The position numbers and the translations under genes are program-made. A stretch of DNA of 64,000 nucleotides from an uncultured Eubacteriales bacterium (GTDB lineage: Bacteria; Bacillota; Clostridia; Christensenellales; Aristaeellaceae): the NCBI GenBank assembly GCA_900318145.1, contig ONJM01000014.1, positions 1 through 64,000 of the forward strand, given 5' to 3'. This document shows positions 24,784 to 33,267 of the stretch, in pieces. Below the pieces are notes generated by a model. It did no database searches and was not told where the DNA came from. It saw nothing but the letters and a program-made list of their open reading frames with translations. Within the stretch, counting starts at the first letter, position 1. Every line of letters starts with the position of its first letter.

Positions 24784-26403
24784 ATGAAGAAAACCTGGAA
24801 ACGGATTCTGGCGGTTGCCGCGGTTCTGGCTCTTGCGCTGTGCGTGCTGAGCTCCTGCGGTGACAATACCCAGGCTAAGATCGATGAAGCTGTCAAGAAG
24901 GCGCAAGATGCTGCGGATGTCGTAAAGGCCGAGCTGGAAGGCAAGGTCGCGGATCTGACCAAGCAGCTGGAAGAAGCTCCCAAGGCTGAAGACATCGCCG
25001 CTCAGGTCAGCGCCGCTGTGGAAGATGCCAAGGCTGCCGTCATCGCTGAAAAGGATGAAGCGCTGAAGGCCGCTCAGGAAGCCGCCGACGCCGCCAAGAC
25101 CGAGCTGGAAGGCAAGGTCGCGGATCTGACCAAGCAGCTGGAAGAAGCTCCCAAGGCTGAGAATATCGCGGCCCAGGTGAACGCCGCCGTGGAAGACGCG
25201 AAAGCTGCCGCCGCTACCGAGATGGACGAAGCGCTGAAGGCTGCCTCGGACGCTGCGGACGCCGTCAAGGCTGAACTGGAAGGCAAGCTGAAGGACGCTG
25301 AAGACGCCGCCGCTGCCGCCGCGAAAGCCGCGGATGACGCCAAGGCCGAGCTGGAGGGCCAGGTTGCCAGCCTGACCAAGGAACTGGAAGAAGCGAAGGA
25401 AGCCGCCACCAAGGGCGCGGACGAAGCCGCCAAGCAGCTGCAGGAAGCCGCTGACGCCGCCAAGACCGAGCTGGAAGGCAAGCTGAAGGAAGCTGAAGAC
25501 GCTGCTGCCGCCACCAGGACCGAGCTGGAAGGCAAGCTGAAGGAAGCTGAAGACGCCGCTGCCGCCGCCGCGGAAGCTGCCGCCAAGGAAAAGGAAGAGC
25601 TGCAGGCGAAGATCGACGAGCTGACCAAGCAGCTGGAAGAAGCCACCAAGCCCGCTGAAGAAGCTCCCGCTGCGGAAGAAGCTCCTGCGGAAGAACCCGC
25701 TGCGGAAGAAGCTCCTGCCGCGGAAGAACCCGCCGCCGAGGAAGCTCCCGCTGAAGAGCCTGCCGCTGAAGAAACGGCCGTCATGAGCCATGACGAGTAT
25801 ATCGCTGCTGAGCTGGAAAGCCCGGTATGTGTGGAGACCTATGTCCAGGCCTGCCAGGGCTGGTGGGAAGACAAGATCACCGTGTATGCCCAGAGCCCGG
25901 ACGGCGCCTACTTTATCTACAACATGGCCTGCTCCGAGGAGGATTCCGCGAAGCTGGTTCCCGGCGCGAAGATCCGTGTGAAGGGTTACAAGGCTGAGTG
26001 GTCCGGCGAAGTTGAAATCATCGACGCGACCTTCGAAGTGCTGGAAGGCGACACCTTCGTTGCGGAAGCGAAGGACGTTACCGACAAGATCGGCACGGAT
26101 GAGCTGATCAACAGCCAGAACGAGAAAGTCCTGTTCAAGGGCCTGACCGTTGCCGCGCAGGATGACGGCGCTGCCTTCAACTACAAGGACGCTGTGGGCC
26201 AGACCGACGACCTGTATGTACGTTTCACGAAGGATGACGCGGTCCTCAACTTCTGCGTGGAGTTCTATCTCTGCGGCAAGGACACCGATGTGTACAAGGC
26301 TGTTGAAGGCCTGCAGGTTGGTGACGTTGTGGACGTGGAAGGCTTCCTGTACTGGTACAATGACGCCAACGTCCATATGACCGCTGTGACCAAGGCTGAA
26401 TAA
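24784..26403 (+). CDS. Long alanine-rich coiled-coil lipoprotein with a C-terminal OB-like domain
   Basis: The 539-residue product starts at the ATG at 24784, with AGGAG upstream. A lipobox (VLSSC) anchors it. Residues about 30-290 are a nearly uninterrupted Ala/Glu/Lys coiled coil built from repeated blocks; the segment ELEGKVADLTKQLEEAPKAE occurs twice and shorter AELEGKLKEAEDAA variants follow. A Pro-Ala-Glu linker (EEAPAEEPAAEE repeats) then leads to about 200 residues with two OB-fold-like strands (AKIRVKGYKAEWSGEVEII and LQVGDVVDVEGFLYWYND). The design resembles surface stalks that span the wall. No function is known to me. The repeats make a long antisense frame that is not a gene. Confidence 0.8.
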   Translation: MKKTWKRILAVAAVLALALCVLSSCGDNTQAKIDEAVKKAQDAADVVKAELEGKVADLTKQLEEAPKAEDIAAQVSAAVEDAKAAVIAEKDEALKAAQEAADAAKTELEGKVADLTKQLEEAPKAENIAAQVNAAVEDAKAAAATEMDEALKAASDAADAVKAELEGKLKDAEDAAAAAAKAADDAKAELEGQVASLTKELEEAKEAATKGADEAAKQLQEAADAAKTELEGKLKEAEDAAAATRTELEGKLKEAEDAAAAAAEAAAKEKEELQAKIDELTKQLEEATKPAEEAPAAEEAPAEEPAAEEAPAAEEPAAEEAPAEEPAAEETAVMSHDEYIAAELESPVCVETYVQACQGWWEDKITVYAQSPDGAYFIYNMACSEEDSAKLVPGAKIRVKGYKAEWSGEVEIIDATFEVLEGDTFVAEAKDVTDKIGTDELINSQNEKVLFKGLTVAAQDDGAAFNYKDAVGQTDDLYVRFTKDDAVLNFCVEFYLCGKDTDVYKAVEGLQVGDVVDVEGFLYWYNDANVHMTAVTKAE

Positions 26404-26423
26404 TTACTTACCGGAGACAAAAC

Positions 26424-26454
26424 AACCCCGGCAGGCGCATTGCCTGCCGGGGTT
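26424..26454. terminator. Convergent two-way terminator
   Basis: AACCCCGGCAGGC and GCCTGCCGGGGTT form a perfect 13-bp stem with a GCATT loop between two converging genes, the lipoprotein gene (plus) and pepF (minus). T residues flank it on the minus side (GTTTTG). Confidence 0.8.
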
Positions 26455-26469
26455 GCTTCGTTCAGGGCT

Positions 26470-28239
26470 TTATTCCTCCTGTCCGGCGAGGGAGCAGAAC
26501 AGGTCGATATCCTTCCGGATGACTTCCAGGCTTGAACGCCAGAAGGCAGGATCGCGTACATCAATGCCTACGCTGGCGGCGACTTCCGCGACAGGCGCGG
26601 AGCCGCAGGACCGCAGCAGGCTGCAGTAATCCTTCGCGAAGGCGGGTCCCTGTTCCAGGTAGCGGGCAAAGACGCCCTTGCCGAAGAGAAGGCCGAAGGC
26701 GTAGGGGAAGTTGTAGAAATTGTAGCCGGAAGAATAGTAATGGCTTTTGCAGGCCCACATGTACGGATGGCGGATTTCAGGATCCAGTCCGTCTCCGTAG
26801 CTCGCTTCCTGGGCGCGGAGCATGGCAGCCTTCAGCTCGTCCACGCTCATGGCGTGGTCAGGGCGGGTATCGATGACTTCCTGCTCAAAGAGGAAACGGC
26901 TGTAGATATCGACGACGGTCTGGGTGGCTTCCATGAGGCCGTTCTCCAGCAGATACAGTTTTTCTTCCGGAGAGCAGCTGCGGAGCACCTGCCAGCTGAG
27001 CATGGTTTCGTTGAAGATACTGGCGGTTTCCGCCAGGGGCATCGGCTCATCCGTCATCATGTAGGGCAGGCCGGCCATGCAGCGGTTGTGCCAGCCGTGG
27101 CCCAGCTCGTGGGCCAGGGTGCTGACATCCGAGAAGCTGCCCTGGAAGTTCGTCATCACCAGGCTCCGGTCCGCGTAATGTACGGAGGAGCAGAAGGCGC
27201 CGCCCGTTTTTCCGTCCCGCGGATAGAAATCGATCCAGCGGGCATCAAAAGCGTTGCCGATGAAAGCCGCCATTTCCGGAGAAAACTTGCCCATTTCACG
27301 GATCAGGATTTCCCGGGCTTCCTCGACGGTGAACTTTTTTGTAACGGCGCCGACCGGCGCGAACAGGTCATAGAAGGGAAGACCGTCCGTATGCCCGAGA
27401 AGCCGGCACTTGGCTTTCAGGTAGCGGCGGAAATGGGGAAGATATTCCTTCACCGCGGTCCACAGGGCGTCCAGCGTTTGCCGGTCCATCCTGCTGTCGT
27501 CCAGGGTCATGTCGAGTACGGTTTCATAGTTTCTGGCTTTCGCCAGCGTACGCGCTTCCATCTTGATGCTGTTCAAGCAGTAGCTCATGGGGAGCTCCAC
27601 CTTCGCGTAGGAAGCGATTTCCGCCTCATACGCGTCCTTCCGTACAGCGGGATCAGGATCATAGGCTTTGCCGCGCACACCGGAAAGCGGCAGCTTTTCA
27701 TCCCGGTAATCCACCGCCAGGGTGGAATCCAGCTTGTCCCGCAGCTGGCTGAAGGCCTCGCCGCCGGAAAGCTGCATTTCCAGAATCCAGGGTTCAACCT
27801 CCGGAGCGATCAGATGGGAGGCTTTTTCCTTCATTTCACGAAGCGCGAAAGCGATCGGCCTGAGCTTTTCGGAAGCGGCGATCAGCTCCTCCAGGTTCTC
27901 AGTTTCCGCGACATAGCGGGACAGGGCGGAAGAGGCCAGATCGAGGTCTGTAAAGGCCATCATCAGCTGATCCATGGCCGCGTTGGCCTTTTCGTTGGTG
28001 GCGTCCACCGCGAGGGTGCACTGGATGAAATTGACAAGCCGGTCCACCTTCGCGCTGATCTGCTCGCTGTGAGCGACAGACTGCTCCAGGACAGACAGGC
28101 GGTCCCGGTCAGCGTCCTGCAGGAGAGCGATGCCCTTTTCGGCATCATCTTTCAGGGACGCAAGGTCGTTCTTCAGGCGTTCGTCGTCGAAATCCGTGTA
28201 GAGGTAGGAGAGATCCCAGCGGTCGTACTTGTTTTCCAT
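26470..28239 (-). CDS. pepF: M3-family oligoendopeptidase F
   Basis: PepF is a cytoplasmic zinc metallopeptidase that trims oligopeptides of roughly 7-17 residues. The 589-residue length matches the family. The zinc site HELGH is seen in STLAHELGHGWHNR (about residue 375), with the third ligand in the downstream ETASIFNETML helix. The N-terminal helical region RWDLSYLYTDFDDERLKND is also typical. It is transcribed alone, towards a convergent terminator. Confidence 0.95.
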   Translation of the reverse strand: MENKYDRWDLSYLYTDFDDERLKNDLASLKDDAEKGIALLQDADRDRLSVLEQSVAHSEQISAKVDRLVNFIQCTLAVDATNEKANAAMDQLMMAFTDLDLASSALSRYVAETENLEELIAASEKLRPIAFALREMKEKASHLIAPEVEPWILEMQLSGGEAFSQLRDKLDSTLAVDYRDEKLPLSGVRGKAYDPDPAVRKDAYEAEIASYAKVELPMSYCLNSIKMEARTLAKARNYETVLDMTLDDSRMDRQTLDALWTAVKEYLPHFRRYLKAKCRLLGHTDGLPFYDLFAPVGAVTKKFTVEEAREILIREMGKFSPEMAAFIGNAFDARWIDFYPRDGKTGGAFCSSVHYADRSLVMTNFQGSFSDVSTLAHELGHGWHNRCMAGLPYMMTDEPMPLAETASIFNETMLSWQVLRSCSPEEKLYLLENGLMEATQTVVDIYSRFLFEQEVIDTRPDHAMSVDELKAAMLRAQEASYGDGLDPEIRHPYMWACKSHYYSSGYNFYNFPYAFGLLFGKGVFARYLEQGPAFAKDYCSLLRSCGSAPVAEVAASVGIDVRDPAFWRSSLEVIRKDIDLFCSLAGQEE

Positions 28240-28308
28240 ATCTTGTCCTCCGTGTTCCGGGGAATATGCAGGCCCCGGCCTGTATTTGCTTTTTTCAGCG
28301 GCAGTGCA

Positions 28309-28338
28309 ATTCTACCATAAGCGGCGGAGGAAAAACAA
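28309..28338 (-). promoter_or_regulatory. Probable pepF promoter
   Basis: On the minus strand TTGTTT (28333-28338), 18 bases and TAGAAT (28309-28314) precede pepF by about 70 bases. The -35 match is weak. Confidence 0.45.
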
Positions 28339-28363
28339 CAAACAGATTCATTATTATTCCGGA

Positions 28364-28394
28364 ACAAAAAAACAGGCCCACACAGGACCTGTTT
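28364..28394 (-). terminator. Terminator of the tRNA-Met transcript
   Basis: AACAGGCC and GGACCTGTT pair with one bulged base. On the minus strand the stem is followed by seven T residues. It lies eight bases past tRNA-Met. Confidence 0.7.
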
Positions 28395-28401
28395 TCTTTC
28401 G

Positions 28402-28475
28402 TGGCTCAAATAGGACTCGAACCTATGACACTCCGGGTATGAACCGAATGCTCTAGCCAACTGAGCTATTGAGCC
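28402..28475 (-). tRNA. tRNA-Met(CAU), elongator type
   Basis: The acceptor arms GGCTCAA and TTGAGCC pair with discriminator A. The anticodon stem TTCGG/CCGGA holds TTCATAC, giving CAU. The 3' CCA is not encoded. An Ile-type CAU tRNA (lysidine-modified) is the alternative, but the body resembles elongator Met and it follows the initiator tRNA by three bases. Confidence 0.85.
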
Positions 28476-28478
28476 ATG

Positions 28479-28554
28479 TGGTTGCGGGGGAGGGATTTGA
28501 ACCCCCGACCTCCGGGTTATGAGCCCGACGAGCTGCCAGCTGCTCCACCCCGCG
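28479..28554 (-). tRNA. Initiator tRNA-fMet(CAU)
   Basis: The 5' end CGCGGGG pairs with CCCCGCA except for the first pair, a C1-A72 mismatch that is the hallmark of bacterial initiator tRNA. Three G-C pairs (GGG/CCC) next to the CAU anticodon loop CTCATAA are also diagnostic. CCA is encoded. Confidence 0.96.
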
Positions 28555-28583
28555 ACATATCCGCTCCGCAAGCGGCAAAGCAT

Positions 28584-28612
28584 ATAATACAGGAGCGGAT
28601 ATAAATTGTCAA
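28584..28612 (-). promoter_or_regulatory. Strong promoter of the methionine tRNA pair
   Basis: On the minus strand a perfect TTGACA (28607-28612) and TATTAT (28584-28589) are spaced by 17 bases, 30 bases upstream of tRNA-fMet. Confidence 0.85.
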
Positions 28613-28622
28613 GGATTTTTTT

Positions 28623-28650
28623 AGATTCTTCGCCGCGCTCAGAATGACAC
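28623..28650 (+). repeat. Short dispersed intergenic repeat (TTCGC-GCTCAG-ATGACA type)
   Basis: AGATTCTTCGCCGCGCTCAG followed by AATGACAC is nearly the same as 60307-60335. Sequences of this pattern are common between genes in Clostridia genomes. It lies between the tRNA promoter and the 3' end of the exporter genes. Confidence 0.65.
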
Positions 28651-28666
28651 AACGGGAGGGAATCCG

Positions 28667-29122
28667 TCAGATATGGTGGTTTTTCAGGCCGCGGGAATGG
28701 AACATCCGGTCCAGAAGAGCGCCGGCGGCAAGCCCCAGGGCGATCATCGCGATGGTGATCATGGCGCGGACACCCATGCTGAGGCCTTCGGAAAGCCGGT
28801 TCCGGGCCAGGAAAGCCATCATACGGTACAGCCCCAGGCCCGGAACGACAGGCACCACCGCGGACATCAGGAATACCGTACCGATCATTTTCATCTTCCG
28901 GGCACAGAGCTGGCCGGCCAGGGAACCGAAAAGAGAACCGAGAAAGATCGAGGACGGATCAGACAGACCCAGCCGGAGCGAGATCCAGTAAACCAGATAG
29001 GAGAAGGCGGCAATCACACCGGAAGCCAGCCAGGAGCGCCTCGGAACGTGCACCAGCATGGCAAATCCGACGGTGCCGATAAAGGATCCCAGCAGCGCGC
29101 GAAGGATTTCTTCCCAAAGCAT
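28667..29122 (-). CDS. Threonine/serine exporter, small subunit (ThrE second half)
   Basis: This 151-residue, mostly hydrophobic protein corresponds to the second half of the ThrE exporter family (ThrE_2, DUF3815-like). It has about five membrane helices, including LLGSFIGTVGFAMLVHVPRR, IFLGSLFGSLAGQL and TVFLMSAVVPVVPGLGLYR. The VPGLGLYR loop is a family landmark. Its ATG overlaps the stop of the larger ThrE-like gene, as in many Firmicutes where ThrE is split in two. Amino-acid export is known for the fused corynebacterial protein; the substrate here is inferred. Confidence 0.85.
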   Translation of the reverse strand: MLWEEILRALLGSFIGTVGFAMLVHVPRRSWLASGVIAAFSYLVYWISLRLGLSDPSSIFLGSLFGSLAGQLCARKMKMIGTVFLMSAVVPVVPGLGLYRMMAFLARNRLSEGLSMGVRAMITIAMIALGLAAGALLDRMFHSRGLKNHHI

Positions 29123-29916
29123 CAGATCCCACCTCCTGTCAGGAGACGCAGGACGGCCTGCGCCAGCAGCGCGCCGCCGGCGATCAGGCAGGCGGTGAGG
29201 ATGGCCTGCGCCCCGTGCGAAAGACCGGAGACCATATCCCCGCGCATGGTGTCCTGCACGGCGTTGGTCATGGCCAGGCCGGGAACCAGCGGCATGATCG
29301 CGCCGGCGATCACCAGCTCCGTCTGCAGCGATGGGAGCAGGAGAACCAGAAGGGCGGGAAGCAGGGCGGTGGCCAGGCCGCCCAGGATGGAGGCAGCGAG
29401 CGCCGTGCCGCCGCGGATGCGCGCGAGGAGCATTTCCATTCCCTGAACAACCACCGCGACAATGCCGGCAGCGGCAATTGAAAGCCAGCCCGCGCCGAAA
29501 AGCGCTGCAAAGCCCGCGGCGCACAGAAACGCGGCGGGCAGGCCCCACAGCCCCCGGAAGGAGCCGGGATCCTTTTCAATCGCCCGCAGCTTTTCCAGCG
29601 CTTCCTCGCAGTCCATTTCACCGGCATACACCCGGCGGGAAATCTGGTTGGTTTCATTCACCCGGGTCAGGTTCCGGTCCAGGCGGCGGACGCGCTTCAC
29701 GGAAGTGACGGGTTTGCCGCCTGCGCCCCGGTAGCTTATGAAAAGGCCGCTGGGCACAGCAAAGCTTTCGACCTCTTCCAGGCCGAACCCCTGTCCCATG
29801 CGGCAGATGGTTTCCTCCGCACGGTAGGTTTCACCGCCGTTTTCAAGGATAATCCTTCCGGCCAGCTGCAGGGCGTCCATGCAGGAGGCGGAATCGGGAG
29901 AGAACGATTGTTTCAT
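29122..29916 (-). CDS. Threonine/serine exporter, large subunit (ThrE first half)
   Basis: This 264-residue protein matches the DUF1212/ThrE_1 family. A soluble N-terminal part (ALQLAGRIILENGGETYRAE, VPSGLFISYRGAGGKPVTSV) is followed by about five membrane helices and the motif IAGAIMPLVPGLAMTNAVQD. The ATG at 29914-29916 is chosen because GGAG is eight bases upstream and the family starts here; the frame is open further upstream. It is coupled to the small subunit by an ATGA overlap, and a promoter lies 70 bases upstream. Confidence 0.88.
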   Translation of the reverse strand: MKQSFSPDSASCMDALQLAGRIILENGGETYRAEETICRMGQGFGLEEVESFAVPSGLFISYRGAGGKPVTSVKRVRRLDRNLTRVNETNQISRRVYAGEMDCEEALEKLRAIEKDPGSFRGLWGLPAAFLCAAGFAALFGAGWLSIAAAGIVAVVVQGMEMLLARIRGGTALAASILGGLATALLPALLVLLLPSLQTELVIAGAIMPLVPGLAMTNAVQDTMRGDMVSGLSHGAQAILTACLIAGGALLAQAVLRLLTGGGI

Positions 29917-29986
29917 CTGCGGCGCTCCGAAAGATTCAGAATAATAGCTGTGCCCGGCGCGGAAACAGCGGAATCCGGGCGTGAGC

Positions 29987-30015
29987 ATTATACGACGGAG
30001 CGGGAAAAGATTCAA
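29987..30015 (-). promoter_or_regulatory. Promoter of the ThrE-like operon
   Basis: On the minus strand TTGAAT (30010-30015) and a perfect TATAAT (29987-29992) are 17 bases apart. It points away from the TIR gene, so the two operons are divergent. Confidence 0.8.
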
Positions 30016-30058
30016 TCGTATTCCGCTCTTGCTTTTCAGCCGGGGATAGCGCATACTG

Positions 30059-33000
30059 ATGATGAAGCATGAAAAACAGAAGCAGATTCCCGATTCCGGT
30101 ACGCGAAAGGGGTTCTTTGCGTTGGATTATCATTACAAAGCCTTTATCTCCTACCGGCATTTTACGCCGGACCAGGAGATCGCGAAAAAACTGCATACCT
30201 ATATTGAGAATTACGCGGTGCCGCCGAAGCTGAAAAAGAAGCTTGGGATCAGGCGCATGGGGCGCGTCTTCCGCGATCAGGAGGAGCTTCCGCTGTCCTC
30301 AAACCTGGGAGACGATATCCACGCGGCGCTGGAGCAGTCGGAGTGGCTGATCTGTATCTGCTCTCCCCGGTATCTTGAATCCCGCTGGTGCATGGAAGAA
30401 CTGCGGTATTTTCTTTCCATGGGCAGGCGGGACCATGTGCTGACACTGCTGGCGGACGGGGAGCCGGACACAGCGTTCCCGGAAGCGCTGCGCTTTATTG
30501 AAACAGACGGAAAAACGGAAGCCGTGGAACCGCTTGCGGCGGACGTCCGGGCGGATTCCCTGCCGGAAATGCTGAAAAAGCTGAAGGGTGAGAAGCTCCG
30601 CATTCTTGCTCCGATGCTGGAGGTTGCCTACGATGACCTGCGGCAGCGGGCCAGGCAGCGCCGGGTCCGTCAGGCAGCTGCCGCCGGCGCGGCGGCAATC
30701 CTGCTGCTGGGCGGGTTTCTCGGGTATTCCCTGTGGAAGAACGCGGAAATCACCGGGGAGCGGAACCGGACGATGATTGCCCAGTCCCGGTTCCTGGCGA
30801 ACGAATCCGGACTGATACTGGAACGGCGCGGGGACCGGATGCTTGCCATGATGCTGGCCCGCGAAGCTCTGCCGGCGGACTGCAGCCATCCGGACAGGCC
30901 CGTTACGGATGAGGCGCTGTGCGCGCTCCGCAGTTCCCTGGTTTCCGGACTGAACGCGGACCGGTATGTTACGGTTACAGATTTTGATCTCCCGGTCCGC
31001 GCTTTCGCTTCAGACGGAGAACGGCTTGCCGTGCTTTCGGACGAGGCGGAAGGCTACCTGACCTGCTTCAGGCTGGAGAACGGGGCGGAGGAAGCGTACC
31101 CGCTGAAGCTGAAAAAGAGACCGCACCTGCTGCGGTTTTCCGCCGACCTGCAGGAAGTGCTCTGCGCGGATCCGGACGGCGTTCACCGGCTCAGCACGGA
31201 CGGAACCGGGATCCGGACGGCTGATTATGATATTTTCTTTTCGGAAAGAGCGGATTCTTTTGCAGTCAGTGAAGGATGGAACAGCATCGCCTTTACCAAC
31301 AGCAATTACTCCCTGAGCATGCTGCCGCAGGGCTCGGAACAGTTCATTACGCTGAAACCGGATTATATCAGCAGCCTCTCTCCGGTTCTTTCGGGCGGGA
31401 ATGATTCCAAAGGCAGTCCGGACGGGAAATACCTGACCTGGTTTCCGGGGGTGCCGGGAAGCGGTGACCTGGTGATGCTGAAAGCGGCCGGAAACGCGGA
31501 AACCGTGGATGATCTGGTGCTGCACCGGTATTTTATTGCCGGTGATCCGGCTCCCGAAGTCAAGGAACAGTTCAAAAACGTCATTCATCGCTATACTTCG
31601 TCCTTTGACGGGAGCATCGTCTTCGGGATGGCGGAAAGGGTGCTTTATTACTGGGACGCATATACGGAGGAACAGCTCGGCGCCGTCACCGCGGACGTGT
31701 TCGGCGACTCCGGACTGGAGGAAATCATCGCCTGTTCCTCAAAAAGCCTGATTGCCGTGGTAACCGGAAAAGGGCAGCTTTTTGTTTACGATTACAGCAA
31801 CGGACACGCGGAAAAGATGGATTCGGAATCCTTCCGGATTCATTCCGCGGTTTTCAGCCCGGACGGTTCCCGTATGCTGTGCGCGGATACGGAGAACCGG
31901 ACAGCCCTGGTTTTCCATACGCAGACAGGAATGCTGCTGCAGAGCGTGACGGCGGATTTTGAACTGACAGGAGCGTATTTCGCGCGGCAGGATCCGCGGG
32001 GAAACGCGCTGGACGACCGCTATATCCTGCTGACGGGGACAGAAAAGTCGCGTCTGCTGACAACCGACGAAGCCCGTACACCGGAAATGATCCGGACCAT
32101 GCCGGCCGGGCCGGTTTCGGGCCGCACGAAATCCGTATTATCCCCGGACGGAACGGAAACGTGGTTTTTAACACAAACCCAGGACCACAGCCGCCTGAAT
32201 GTGTATAATTTCGCGACGGGTGAGCATACCGTGGTCCGGGAATACAGGGACGGCAAGGAGTTTATTAACTGCTCCAACCTGAGCAGGATCGGGGACCGGT
32301 ACGCCGCGCTGAGCGGAGAGGAATACGGAACGGACCGGGCGGTCATCTGCCTGTACGATTTCCGGACACACGAACCGGTCCGGACCCTGTACCCGGACCT
32401 GACGGACACGATCGGCCTGCGCATGGCTTACCAGAACAGGGATTACGCCGTTTTCCGGAATTTCAATACCAACCAGGGGAAATACACCGTGCTGGACGCG
32501 GCGACCGGAGAGATTGTTTATTCTGACGGGAATATCCCTATGGATGATTATCAGTTCCGGATTGAAGGGCATTACCTGTTTGTCCTGAACGACAGGGGAA
32601 GGCTGGCCTGTCCGCCTGTGAACCTGGCATCACCCCCGCGGGAAACGACCTACAACAAAGAATGGTTCCACGGGATTTTTGACAGTACCGGAATCCCGGG
32701 CTTTTCCGGGAAGATCGCGGTCCGGCAGGCAGGGGAGCAGACCTGTATCCTGGAAACAGAAACCGGAAAAGAAACGTTCCTGGACCTGAAAGCCGCCGGA
32801 GAAGCTTTCCTCTCCGCGGACAGGAAAGGACTGATCCTGAAGGCGGATACGGAAAAGGACGCGTATTTCCTGTACAACGGAAGCGGACTGATTCCTTATG
32901 AACCGACCTGGACGGAGGTCCATCCGGCTCCCGAACCTTCCCGGGAATACATGTACGACGGCAGGTGGGTTTATCTTCTGAACGGCGCCCTGTATGATTC

Positions 33001-33217
33001 GGAGACCGGCATCAAGCAGATCGATTTTCTGGACACGGAGATCCTGGTGGAAGACACAGCGGGCGACGGCTCCGTGCTGCTGATCCGGAATGAAGGAAAA
33101 AGCAGCCTCTGGCAGGTGCGCTGTCCGGACGGCAATACGCTGCTGAGAATGGCGGACGGGATCCTGCGGGAGCGGGAACTGAGTACGGAGGAACGGAAGC
33201 AATACTTTATTGAATAA
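30059..33217 (+). CDS. TIR-domain membrane receptor with a WD40-like propeller region
   Basis: TIR domains cleave NAD+ or act as adaptors; bacterial ones often make nucleotide immune signals. Here residues about 25-185 form the TIR: YKAFISYRHF, the loop VFRDQEELPLSSNLGDDI, and SPRYLESRWCMEEL, where Glu114 fits the catalytic position. A basic stretch (RQRARQRRVRQ) precedes one membrane helix (about 207-226), so TIR should be cytoplasmic and the remaining 820 residues extracytoplasmic. That part has propeller-like repeats (FSPDGSRMLCADTENR, LSPDGTETWFLTQT). An ATG at 30059 has no good ribosome binding site. TTG at 30122 has AAAGGGG nine bases upstream and still keeps the whole TIR domain, so it may be the true start. 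No enzyme assay evidence exists here. Confidence 0.85.
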   Translation: MMKHEKQKQIPDSGTRKGFFALDYHYKAFISYRHFTPDQEIAKKLHTYIENYAVPPKLKKKLGIRRMGRVFRDQEELPLSSNLGDDIHAALEQSEWLICICSPRYLESRWCMEELRYFLSMGRRDHVLTLLADGEPDTAFPEALRFIETDGKTEAVEPLAADVRADSLPEMLKKLKGEKLRILAPMLEVAYDDLRQRARQRRVRQAAAAGAAAILLLGGFLGYSLWKNAEITGERNRTMIAQSRFLANESGLILERRGDRMLAMMLAREALPADCSHPDRPVTDEALCALRSSLVSGLNADRYVTVTDFDLPVRAFASDGERLAVLSDEAEGYLTCFRLENGAEEAYPLKLKKRPHLLRFSADLQEVLCADPDGVHRLSTDGTGIRTADYDIFFSERADSFAVSEGWNSIAFTNSNYSLSMLPQGSEQFITLKPDYISSLSPVLSGGNDSKGSPDGKYLTWFPGVPGSGDLVMLKAAGNAETVDDLVLHRYFIAGDPAPEVKEQFKNVIHRYTSSFDGSIVFGMAERVLYYWDAYTEEQLGAVTADVFGDSGLEEIIACSSKSLIAVVTGKGQLFVYDYSNGHAEKMDSESFRIHSAVFSPDGSRMLCADTENRTALVFHTQTGMLLQSVTADFELTGAYFARQDPRGNALDDRYILLTGTEKSRLLTTDEARTPEMIRTMPAGPVSGRTKSVLSPDGTETWFLTQTQDHSRLNVYNFATGEHTVVREYRDGKEFINCSNLSRIGDRYAALSGEEYGTDRAVICLYDFRTHEPVRTLYPDLTDTIGLRMAYQNRDYAVFRNFNTNQGKYTVLDAATGEIVYSDGNIPMDDYQFRIEGHYLFVLNDRGRLACPPVNLASPPRETTYNKEWFHGIFDSTGIPGFSGKIAVRQAGEQTCILETETGKETFLDLKAAGEAFLSADRKGLILKADTEKDAYFLYNGSGLIPYEPTWTEVHPAPEPSREYMYDGRWVYLLNGALYDSETGIKQIDFLDTEILVEDTAGDGSVLLIRNEGKSSLWQVRCPDGNTLLRMADGILRERELSTEERKQYFIE

Positions 33218-33267
33218 GACCTGAAAACCGGAGAAGGCCTGCGGGAAACCGGGAACGGAGGAGACGC

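Noticed and set aside
24930-25560. Regular DNA repeats that could be read as a CRISPR array or minisatellite
   Set aside because: The repeats are in frame, encode coiled-coil heptads and have no unique spacers of constant length.
25074-25784. Ser/Ala-rich 236-residue frame on the minus strand
   Set aside because: It is the mirror of the Ala/Glu/Lys coiled-coil repeats, with nearly no other residues; a codon-composition artefact.
26740-28320. 526-residue plus-strand frame
   Set aside because: It is antisense to pepF, whose HELGH site and length are typical; no start signal.
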